Assembly (NCBI GenBank): GCA_028583605.1 | Contig: CM053328.1 | Location: 2,800,896 to 2,864,895 of the forward strand | DNA length: 64,000 bases | Source of the DNA: Dastarcus helophoroides | Taxonomy: Eukaryota > Arthropoda > Insecta > Coleoptera > Bothrideridae | Direction of reading: 5' to 3' | Shown here: piece after piece, positions 44,901 through 51,900 of the stretch | Numbering within the stretch: the stretch's first letter is position 1 | Layout of the letters: each line of letters starts with the position of its first letter | The notes under the pieces: model-generated | What the model was told of the DNA's origin: nothing | Database searches by the model: none | Seen by the model: only the letters and a program-made list of their open reading frames with translations | Program-made: the position numbers and the translations under genes

Positions 44901-47557
44901 TTTCTTTAAAAATTTTAATTTTGTTTAAATGAAAATTTTAATTACTTTTTTCATTTCAGTTAAAATAAAATATCAACTTTATTTAAAAATTTCCATTTTT
45001 TGTTTAAATTGCAACTTTTAAGTGTCGATTTTTTTGAAAATTTCGACTTTTTCAAAATATCCACATTTTTTAGAAATTTCTAAATATCGAAACTGTTTTA
45101 AAAAATTTTAATTACCCATAATTCTTTAGTCCACACAATTTCAATTTTTTTTTAACCGACTTTTCTGACCATTTTCTTGAATATTTAGACTTCAAAATTT
45201 TCGGGTTTTATCAAAAATTTGACGTGAAAATTTTCTAAACCTCAATTTTTCTCATAAATTTGATTATTTTAGGTCATTTTTCGAAATTGTAACTTTCTAA
45301 AAATTCGAACTTTTTGAAAATTTCTTATTTTTTTGAAAATGTCGACTTTTTAAAGATTTTGACTTTTTTTTGTTTTAGAAAATCGGGATTTTTTTTTAAA
45401 TTTTAACTTTCTATGAAAATTGCGACATTTTGCAAAATTTCGATTTTTTCAGAATGTCGACTTTTTCAAAATATTGACTTTCCAAAATATCGACTTTTTT
45501 TTAGAAATTTTGGCTTTACCAAATATCGAAGTTGTTTTAAAAAATTGTAATTATCCATAACTCTTTAGTCTACAAAATTTCAATTTTTTTTTTGATCGAC
45601 TTTTCTGATAATTTTGGCTTTTCTTCAATATGTAGACTTGAAAAATTTCGGATTTTATTAACAATTTGACCGAGAATTTCTTAAATCTCAATTTCGCTCA
45701 AAATTTTGGTTATTTTTGAAATTCTAGGTCATTTTTAGAGACTTATACTTTCTAAAAGTTCGAACTTTTTGAAAATTTCTTATTTGGTCAAATTTCTTGA
45801 AAATGTCGACTTTTTCAAGATTTTGACTGTTTTTTTGTTGTCTTTTTTTTAAACATCGGAATGTTTTTTCTAAATTTAACTTTCCATGAAAATTGTGACA
45901 TTTTTTCAAAATTTCGACATTTTCAAAATGACTACTTTTTTAAAATATTGACTTTTTTAGAAATATTAGCCTTTCTAAATATCGAAATTGTTTTAAAAAA
46001 TTTTAATTATCCACTAACTCTTTTTTAGTCTACAAAAGTTCTATTTTTTTTTAAATCGACTTTTTGTACCATTTTGGCTTTTCTTGAATATGCTAGACTT
46101 TGAAAATTTCGGATTTTATTAACAATTTGACCGAGAATTTTCTTAAATCTCAGTTTGTTTCAAAATTTTGATTGTTTTTGAAATTTTAGATCATTTTTTG
46201 AAATTTAAACTTCCTAAATATTCGAACTTTTTGAAAATTTCTTATTTGCTCAAACTTCTTGAAAATGTCAACTTTTTCAAAATTTTGACTGTTTTTTATT
46301 GTTGTTTTTTTTAAATCGGAATTTTTTGCTAAATTTAACTTTCCATGAAAATTGTGACATTTTTCAAAATTTCGACTTTTTCAAAATGACAACTTTTTTT
46401 AGAAATCTTGGTCTTTCTAAATATCGAAATTGCTTTAAAGAATTGTTATTATCCATAAATCTTTAGTCTACAAAAGTTCGACTTTTTTTTTTAAATCGAT
46501 CGACTTTTTTGACCATTTTGGGTTTTCTTGAATATGTAGATTTCAAATATTTCGGATTTTATTAAAAATTTGACTGAGAATTTTTCAAATCTCAATTTTT
46601 CTCAAAATTTTGATTATTTTTGAAATTCTAGGTCATTTTTCGAAGTTTCAACTTTCTAAATATTCGAACTTTTTGAAAATTTCTTATTTTTTAAATTTTT
46701 TGAAAATTCCTTATTTTTTCAAATTTTTCAAAATGTCGACTTTTTCAAGATTTTGACTTTTTGTTTGTTTTTTTAAAAATCGGGTTTTTTTTTAAATTTA
46801 ACTTTCCATGAAAATTGCGACATTTGTCAAAAAAAATTTTTTTTGAAAATTTTAACATTTTTTAATATTTTCCAGCTTCTTTCCAAGGCTTAGAACCACT
46901 ATTTCGTTCCGTTTCGGTTTTCGTTCTGACAAAAATAGCGGTTTTTTACGGTTTTCGATTCAGTTCCGAGTGACTCGCTCAAATTTTTTAAAAAATTTTA
47001 TTTGAATTAAACATTGGTTTTCTAACATAATTTAGGAAATGTTCTCTCTCTTTTTTTTAAACATAGCGGCATATATTTGTTACTGCTTTAACATTTAAAG
47101 AAAATATTCCTTGACTCTTCGAGTTTAAAGGTTTCACGTTGAAACTGCAATTCTGGGTTCATTTTGAGTTCAATCTTCAAGAAAAACCAGAATTTTATTA
47201 AAAAAAACTGGCTGATACCCACGCCTTCGCCTACGTGGAAAAAGAGAAAGGATAATTCCATATTCGTATCCATAACGAAACCGATATAACATTCGCATCC
47301 ATAACGAAACCGATATAACATTCGCATCCATAACGAAACCAATATAACATTCACAATGTATCCGTATCCAGATTCAAAATGTCATATCCCTAACAATCCT
47401 AGTCAATACATAACACCAGTTGGAAAAATAATAACAATTTAGATGGCTCGATAGTTGTAGATTGTGTAAGAAATCTAACACTTTGTTATTTTCAGCAATC
47501 GAATTGAAAGAGAAAATCCGAATATGGAAGTCGGAAAAAAGTCGTTCTGATAATTAA
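19621..47557 (+). CDS. Ube4b: Ubiquitin conjugation factor E4 B (UBE4B/UFD2), nine coding exons
   Basis: U-box ubiquitin ligase that extends ubiquitin chains on pre-ubiquitinated substrates (E4 activity) and works with Cdc48/p97 in protein quality control. Exons: 19621-19644, 30825-31251, 31307-32686, 37116-37362, 37594-37818, 37870-38183, 38854-39374, 39426-39747, 47496-47557, all with GT-AG introns and matching phases. Landmarks in order: MSELSQEE joined to [10 protein letters not shown] (family N-terminus), DSGFENMEV, a Ser/Pro-rich linker, the Ufd2 core (exons 3-8, including [12 protein letters not shown] and [16 protein letters not shown]), and the U-box ([17 protein letters not shown]...[13 protein letters not shown]). 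Coding length is 3522 nt; removing three apparent one-base insertions (about 30858, 31579, 32314) gives 3519 nt, or 1172 residues, near the human length class. As written, the frame is broken in exons 2 and 3. Introns 1, 3 and 8 are swollen with satellites and transposons. Confidence 0.93.
20390..21332. repeat. Polypurine GA-rich tract in UBE4B intron 1
   Basis: About 900 bp of almost pure purine on the plus strand, (GA)n with GGGA, GAAAGA and GCGAGA variants. It is interrupted three times (about 20345-20398, 20432-20488 and 20838-20892) by the same segment of about 55 bp containing CTCGAAAATTTGATTTTTTT and GAATATCAGCTTCTAAAATT. The interruptions show the array grew by amplification of a composite unit. 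Long Arg/Glu-rich and Ser/Leu-rich frames here are artefacts. The tract starts about 750 bp after exon 1. Confidence 0.95.
21340..23455. repeat. Higher-order satellite: about 287-bp monomers in about 860-bp trimers
   Basis: The marker GTGGAAATTTCAGTCAG or a close variant starts at 21363, 21654, 21941, 22225, 22516, 22798, 23081 and 23371, a spacing of 282-291 bp. Copies three apart (21363, 22225, 23081) resemble each other best, including the shared GGCTCTTA variant, so the monomers A-B-C form a trimeric higher-order unit of 856-862 bp. It lies in UBE4B intron 1. Short open frames on both strands are by-products of the repeat. Confidence 0.85.
23456..24600. other. Intron 1 segment, no gene recognised
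   Basis: Less repetitive DNA between two satellite blocks. A frame of 86 codons at 23570-23830 is not low-complexity (it includes [20 protein letters not shown]) but I recognise no family, and no splice sites clearly frame it. It could be a transposon fragment or chance. Confidence 0.35.
24600..30180. repeat. AT-rich satellite with about 930-bp higher-order unit
   Basis: The marker GGCCGACATTTTGAAAACGG (one copy CATTTCG) begins near 25890, 26831, 27770, 28697 and 29623. The spacings of the last three are 939, 927 and 926 bp, and those copies are nearly identical over hundreds of bases; the first interval (941 bp) is more diverged. The basic words are GTCGAAATTTTGAA, AATTCTCAAAATAAGTC and TTTCATTTTCGTCGAAA. 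The block occupies nearly half of UBE4B intron 1. Phe/Ile/Lys-rich open frames on the minus strand are artefacts. Confidence 0.85.
29740..30125. repeat. Minisatellite AAATTTTGAAAAAATGC, 15-17 bp
   Basis: Tandem units of two alternating kinds, AAATTTTGAAAAAATGC and GAATTTTGAAAAATGG, about 20 copies at the downstream edge of the 930-bp array. They generate three overlapping long open frames of Phe/Ser/Lys-type sequence on the minus strand, none of them genes. Confidence 0.85.
30484..30738 (+). mobile_element. 5'-truncated LINE tail, copy 1
   Basis: Broken frames read [19 protein letters not shown] and, after a frame change, [12 protein letters not shown], the pattern seen at the C-terminal end of many insect non-LTR retrotransposon ORF2 proteins (a KLWNxLP core followed by xFK...Hxx). 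The segment ends in CCTTAAAAAAAAAG, a short A-tail. Diverged copies of the same tail occur at 52850-53000 and, very short, at 51533-51560. It sits about 90 bp upstream of UBE4B exon 2. Confidence 0.6.
30825..31251 (+). CDS. Ube4b: UBE4B coding exon 2 (contains an apparent +1 frameshift)
   Basis: Acceptor TTTGTAG before ATACGT; the exon starts [12 protein letters not shown] in phase 0. From about residue 20 the homologous frame is one base further on ([20 protein letters not shown]), so the genomic sequence has one extra base near 30855-30862. The rest is a Ser/Thr/Pro-rich low-structure segment ending DSGFENMEV across the junction to exon 3 (donor GTAACG at 31252). Confidence 0.85.
31307..32686 (+). 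CDS. Ube4b: UBE4B coding exon 3, start of Ufd2 core (two apparent +1 frameshifts)
   Basis: Acceptor GTCTAG, first codons VDEADVRK. The first shift lies in GACCCCAG (about 31578-31581), between LKTP and [13 protein letters not shown]. The second is near CCGGGAATCC (about 32312-32318), between EKFFSG and [12 protein letters not shown]. In the corrected frame the exon covers the Ser-rich linker and the first part of the Ufd2 core, with [44 protein letters not shown] and SDWLAEL. Donor GTAAGT after 32686, phase 1. Confidence 0.88.
32895..32944. repeat. (AGT)n microsatellite
   Basis: About a dozen AGT trinucleotides in UBE4B intron 3, just after a small ATCGATG dyad (32817-32890) that starts with AGGGATGCAACATCG, a sequence of the kind found at hAT-type MITE ends. 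Confidence 0.85.
33000..33570. mobile_element. Foldback-like element, copy 3 (short)
   Basis: The left end GAAGGTGTAGAAAAAACATC followed by AGTTTAAG (33001) is mirrored at 33536-33562 by TTTTTAATTGATGCCTTTCT, the complement of AGAAAGGCATCAATTAAAAA. The arms are a few TTTCGACTTTAA units, in opposite orientations on the two sides. The core (about 33240-33300) is the reverse complement of that in copies 1 and 2, with an internal deletion. It sits in UBE4B intron 3. Confidence 0.6.
33571..36585. repeat. AT-rich GAAATTTTC/AAAAAGTCG repeats in UBE4B intron 3
   Basis: Degenerate tandem DNA. A block beginning TTCGAATTTTAGGGAATAAA and GGAATCACAAAATTTAACTT recurs at about 34370, 34930 and 35160. Several Lys-rich open frames are artefacts. 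No gene seen. Confidence 0.6.
36587..36808. mobile_element. Hairpin MITE, copy 2
   Basis: ATGGAACGGACTGGTCCTTGG opens the left arm; after TCTAACGCGTTTCGACAGCC and a centre of about 25 bp (CATCTTCAGAGAGGTACTCT) the right arm is the complement, ending GGTTTCAGGGGACAAATTC. A further fragment of the left terminus (GGTGGTCCTTGGTTATC) lies at about 36868. In UBE4B intron 3. Confidence 0.8.
37116..37362 (+). CDS. Ube4b: UBE4B coding exon 4
   Basis: Acceptor after a poly-T run (TTTTTTTTAAG), phase 1 in and phase 2 out. It encodes [37 protein letters not shown] and [10 protein letters not shown], the central helical part of the Ufd2 core. Donor GTAAGG. Frame intact. Confidence 0.9.
37594..37818 (+). 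CDS. Ube4b: UBE4B coding exon 5
   Basis: Acceptor CTGTTTTAG. Encodes [20 protein letters not shown] and [18 protein letters not shown], both strongly conserved in Ufd2 cores. Donor GTGAGT; phase 2 in and out. Frame intact. Confidence 0.92.
37870..38183 (+). CDS. Ube4b: UBE4B coding exon 6
   Basis: Separated from exon 5 by a 51-bp intron. Encodes [28 protein letters not shown] and [14 protein letters not shown] of the Ufd2 core. Donor GTACGT, phase 1 out. Frame intact. Confidence 0.92.
38854..39374 (+). CDS. Ube4b: UBE4B coding exon 7
   Basis: Acceptor ATTGTAG. Encodes [41 protein letters not shown] and [18 protein letters not shown], the most conserved part of the core. Donor GTTTGT with a 51-bp intron to exon 8. 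Phase 0 out. Frame intact. Confidence 0.93.
39426..39747 (+). CDS. Ube4b: UBE4B coding exon 8, most of the U-box
   Basis: Begins [12 protein letters not shown] and carries the U-box from about [17 protein letters not shown] through [19 protein letters not shown] to [15 protein letters not shown]. The U-box recruits the E2. Donor GTAGGT at 39748, phase 1 out, leaving only the final helix for exon 9. Frame intact. Confidence 0.93.
39836..42836 (-). pseudogene. LINE ORF2: endonuclease and reverse transcriptase, interrupted
   Basis: About 1000 codons in one polyprotein frame. Endonuclease (42836 to about 42009): [40 protein letters not shown], matching the apurinic-type endonuclease of LINEs. 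Reverse transcriptase: [22 protein letters not shown], the catalytic FADDIVIM (about 40580-40605), KYLGVIID, then [10 protein letters not shown] and [10 protein letters not shown] near the end. The 610-codon part from 41668 to 39836 is open. Disabling changes: TAG at 42438-42440 where VYGPN is expected, a one-base shift at about 42008-42016, and TAA at 41744-41746 within AWWND-IKKEV, where GAA is expected. The usual AFDR is ASDR here. Confidence 0.9.
42900..43642 (-). pseudogene. LINE ORF1: coiled coil plus RRM-like RNA-binding protein
   Basis: The N-terminal part (43642-43361) has a basic patch ([10 protein letters not shown]) and a heptad-rich helix ([20 protein letters not shown]). The C-terminal part (43346-42900) has KNNIIVNGL and an [15 protein letters not shown] segment like the RRM of L1-type ORF1 proteins, then a basic tail. 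The two parts are in different frames: one A appears missing near 43361-43370 (KLKEL-stop versus [12 protein letters not shown]). The role in the family is RNA chaperone / RNP formation. About 64 bp separate it from ORF2. Confidence 0.75.
43986..46870. repeat. AT-rich tandem repeats in UBE4B intron 8
   Basis: First block: CTTTTGCCTTTTTAAAAATT and TTTCACTTTTCGAGCATTTC recur at about 44050 and 44440 (period near 400 bp). Second block: AATATCGAAATTGTTTTAAA with ATCCATAA...TCTTTAGTC recurs at about 45085, 45515, 45970 and 46420 (period near 440 bp). All T-rich on the plus strand; no gene. Confidence 0.7.
47265..47355. repeat. 29-bp tandem repeat, three copies
   Basis: The unit contains CCATAACGAAACCGATATAA followed by CATTCGCAT and is repeated three times, the last copy diverged. 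Just upstream, 46890-46975 has TTCGTTCCGTTTCGGTTTTC and related GTTTTCG words. Near the end of UBE4B intron 8. Confidence 0.85.
47496..47557 (+). CDS. Ube4b: UBE4B coding exon 9 (terminal)
   Basis: Acceptor TTATTTTCAG. With the G left from exon 8 it encodes [20 protein letters not shown] and stop TAA, the last helix of the U-box (the family has PELKEQI-W-x-K at this place). Short but correct in phase and homology, and it places the 4.2 kb LINE inside a U-box intron. Confidence 0.88.
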
Positions 47558-47602
47558 AGTGTCGTCGTTGCGTCATTATATATTAATTTTATTTTATATT
47601 AA

Positions 47603-47608
47603 AATAAA
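47603..47608 (+). terminator. Candidate polyadenylation signal of UBE4B
   Basis: AATAAA 46 bases after the stop codon in an AT-rich context. A further AATAAA at 48448-48453 would give a leader-rich 3' end of about 900 nt. Which one is used cannot be told. Confidence 0.4.
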
Positions 47609-48447
47609 TGTATTTGTTCTATAATTGTTTTGCAATATTATTTCAAGTGCGATACAATAATAGTAATAACCATTAGCTTTAGAATTCAAAAAGACTATTA
47701 GATGATAAAATACTTCAAACGAAAAGAGGCTGACAAATGACGGAGGATCTCAAACTTTCAAAGTTACGATTCTAAGGAATATCCAGCCTTTTTTTTAACA
47801 CAAAATACTGCCAGGCGTCTTTTCTGTTGTCTGTTTTGAATTGAAACAGTTATCAACTCCACCGTAGGCAGATTGTTGCATTTTATTCTTAATTTGTTTC
47901 TAATTGAGGATTAAAGTGGTGATTTTATGTCTGTATATAGTTGAATAAAAAAGTGAGATGTAAATTATACAACAAAGTACAGTTTTTATGTAAAAAATTG
48001 AAATTTATTCGTCTTTTTTGATTAATTTGTGTATGTATAAAGTGATAATTTGATCGTAGACAATTTAAATAAGATTTTTGGATTATGATTGAATATGATT
48101 AATTTTTGTATTGTATTTGTATCACGAGTTTAATTATGGTGCGCATTTATGTTGTTATAACTATCATGACAGTTATTTTGACAAAATACTTATAAGGGAT
48201 GTTAAATATTGAGTCAAGTTAAGATCTTTAGTAATATATTATGTTGGCATATTGACACTTTTCTTTTGGTTTGATGATATGAACTGAATTGGATTCTTAT
48301 TTATTTTGTCTTTGATTAATATAGGTACCTAGGAATATCAATCTTAATTTGTAAATGTGACTAATTTAATCATTTTTTAATATTTACAAAAATGATTAAA
48401 TTATCTCTTAATTAAATTTTTTATATGATTAATGTATTCCAAATGAA

Positions 48448-48453
48448 AATAAA
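48448..48453 (+). terminator. Alternative downstream polyadenylation signal
   Basis: AATAAA followed by GTTTCTTAAAAATTATTTGTGTT, a plausible distal signal for UBE4B. It lies in the 1.27 kb between the two convergent genes, where no other feature is recognised. Confidence 0.3.
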
Positions 48454-48828
48454 GTTTCTTAAAAATTATTTGTGTTATTACTATATTATATTAAATTGTC
48501 TTATTTTATTTAAATTTTGTTTAATAGGGTACCGATAATCAGTGATAAAAAAGGTTTAAACAACTTTTTCACATTTTGTTATTATTCTAAAAAATAACCC
48601 AAAAAAACTACCTAAATTTTTATGTAGAAGACTAGGTGTAAAAGATCAACATTTGGAAAAAAACACCCCAGTTGTGCTTAACATAATCGATGAGGTAAAC
48701 TTTGAACAACAGTTTTCAACAAATAAAATAATCAGCCAACAATAATTAAAATATATTCACTCAACACCTATTTTAGAAATTATTACATAGCATTTTTGAA
48801 CTTAAAATTAATGATCTTTATTCACATC

Positions 48829-48961
48829 TTAGTCATGGCGATATAAAAACATGTTTTCCAAATGCGTGATACCAAATACGCACAAAGTAATTGCAGTTTC
48901 CCCTTTTAAAACAGCACCGATTTCCAAAATTTTACAAGGCGACAAATTCAAACAATAGACC
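48829..48961 (-). CDS. Engase: ENGase terminal exon
   Basis: Acceptor TCTACTTACAG; encodes [20 protein letters not shown] followed by [18 protein letters not shown], and stop. It can only be joined to the preceding exon (donor GTAAGT after AATCCAAC) if that exon ends in the frame NESMNPT, which requires the frameshift near 49081. The LLEIG-like motif suits the end of the ENGase C-terminal domain. Confidence 0.7.
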
Positions 48962-51900
48962 CTGTAAGTAGAAAGTGTTACATCGGTTATATCTCGATTA
49001 CATTCAACTTACGTTGGATTCATACTTTCATTCTGCAGTCGCTTTTGGTGTTGATTTTCCACCTTGTTGAATAATTTCCAAATTTCGAGTCGGGTTAACT
49101 TCCATCAGCGAATTGTTAACAATTAATCCAGCTTTGGGCGTAGCGTTTAAGACGATTTTTTTGAAAGCTCCGCTGTACTCTTGAATTAAAATTTGAACAT
49201 CCATTTTGGCATCGAGCGAGGGTTTGGTAAAGTGGTAGACGACAAGTTCCCCACCTGCGGTGATATCACAGGTGAACATATTGTGGACGTATTCGTCAGG
49301 CTTGAGGTGATTTTTGGAAATAAGGCACTGGCAGCTGTTGCCAACTACCTCAAGCTGGAGGCACTTGCACTTCAAGTTTAAAGTGGGTATCTCAGTGTAA
49401 TTTGGCACGTCCCCTATGTATTTGGGGTGCTTGATTTTCGACATTTGATGGTGTTGACCGAACAAGTTGAAATGAAACTGAAAACAAATGGAATATTTAT
49501 TGTTCAACCCTCACTATCTCGCTTATTTGAAGAGTTACGAGGTCTCGAGGTAAGCTAAAGTTGGGTATTTTCTGTTCTATGCGAAGTTTTATTAATTTTA
49601 TTCGTTTTTTTATTGGCTTTTTATTCGCCATTTCGGGGAATAAAGCTGCCCAAAACGTTAAAACTGTTCGAAACGTTAAAACTGCTCGAAACGTTAAAAC
49701 TGCTCGAAACGTTAAAACTGTTCGAAACGTTAAAACTGCCCCAAACGTTAAAATTTTAGAATTGTTCGAAACGTTAAAACTGTCAGAAACGTTAAAACTT
49801 TAAAATAAGCCTTTTGTTATTTAGTTTTATAGAATTTAAATCTTAAGATAGTTGTGTCGAGTCACAAACAGCGATTGACATTAAAATCCAGCGCAATCGC
49901 TGCTTGAGGCAATCTATAAGATTGCCAATCCTTAACAAAAGGTAACTGAACTCAACAAAAGGTAAAAACCTAGATTTATGGAAGAAGAAATTGGTGAAGA
50001 AAAAACCAATAAAAAAATGAATGAATTTGCAATTTATTATTCTGATTAAGGTCGGCTTACCCTCATTTATTCGAAAGGTGTTAATTTTATTCGTTTTTTT
50101 ATTGGCTTTTTCTTCGCCAGTTCTGGGAATAAAGCTGCCCTAAAGCTTAAAACTGCCCGAAACGTTAAAACTTTAGATTAAGCTTTTTGTTATTTAGTTT
50201 TATATAGTTTAAATCTTAAGACATTATGTCGAGTCACAAGCAGCGATTGACATTAAGATCCAGCACAATCGCAGCTTGGGGCAATCTATAGGATTGCCAA
50301 TCCTTAACAAAAGATAACTGAGAACCTAGATTTGTAGAAAAAGGAATTAGCTAAGAAAAAACCAATAAAAAAATGACTGAAGTTGCTTATTTTAATGATT
50401 CTGATTGAGGTTGACCTCATCTATTGCTTGAATTAGACATTTTTTATGAATGAGGCGCATACTAACAAACCGCGCCTGGGTTGCCTAATAAAATTCCAAC
50501 CAAGATCCCTTCTCCCTCACTCAAATAAGTAAACTAGAAGTTGGCAATGCGCTAACCCAGTGGTAGAGCACAAGACTTCTATGTGAAGGTCCAGGATTTA
50601 ATTCCCAGATTGATTTTTTAAAAAATTCTTAATAATCAAAATAATAAATACTATTCATGACTACTCTCTTATTTTTTATATTGTTTCACCATTCAAATTA
50701 GCATCTTCGTCTTTATCTCTCTTCAAACAAGAGATGTAAAGGTCGTATATGCAACATACCAAGTCTGTTCCTTTGAAAAATGAGGTAGAAAATAATTCGG
50801 TGATCGGATGGGTATAGAGGTATGGCCAAAGGCTATTCCAGAAGGCGGAATCCCGGTTTAGAAACTGTTCCAGTAGAGACATATTGTTGTTTAATTTGGG
50901 CATAGTTTCGTGAGTCCATCCAGGAGCAAATATCGCCATCGACAAATTGTATCTTCTTATCATTTCTGCAGCCTATTTGATTGAATTTAGTGATAAAGGC
51001 AACAAAATCATTCAATACTACCTTATAACAGTTAAAATGTCCACCTCCGTAAGTATTACGACCGAAAACATCGATACCAACGTAGATATCCTGGGACCTG
51101 TGTTTTGCTACTTCAATCGAATTTTGTAGAAGTTTTTCTGTCCATACATAGTTCAAGTAAATCCCATCGCAGGCATCAAAATAACATCTACAAATTTCTT
51201 ATCTTTTCAATCATGAACATTAAAATATAGAGAATATTTCTATTCATGTTTTATTGGCTTTTTCTTTGCCAGTTACTCCTTTCACAATTCTAAATTTTGA
51301 GTAACCTTCTGTTAAGGATTGGCAATCTGTTATAGATTGTCCCAAAAAAATACTAATTCTTCGTAAAGAAAATACAAAGAATATAGAGAATATTTGTTAA
51401 AAAAAATATGTTTTTTAGAAATTTCAACCTTTGATAGTCAAGATAACAAATCAACTAAATAAATAGAATATTCGCTTGAAATTAAAACGAAATTTCGGAT
51501 TTTGTTTTCAAATACGTCACTAAATTCGAAATTTACGAGTGGATTAAACTTAAAAAAAAATAATTTTTTCTACTTACTGAAAATTGTTACTGAAAAGTCG
51601 ATACTGTAACGTCGAAATTTGAGTTTTGTGTTGAATTCTTGAAGACAAAATCGGAATTATAAGAAACAAATCGAAATTTTGAAGACCAAAAACTTTGGAA
51701 AAAATTCTAAATTAAATTTCCCTTACCCCTGTTACCCTTTAAAAATTGAAATACAAATTTGGTCCCCTGAAACCAAGAAAGATTAAAAGGTTGACAACAA
51801 AGGCTTGGTCAGAGAGATGCTTAATGTATCTGGAGATGATAGCTCGGCTATCGAAACGCTTTAAAGCGTTTTTTAATCTTTCGTGGTTTCAGTTTTTTTT

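Noticed and set aside
50535..50612. A functional tRNA gene
   Set aside because: The A-box and B-box are recognisable but the B-box is degenerate and the acceptor stem does not pair; better called SINE or tRNA pseudogene.
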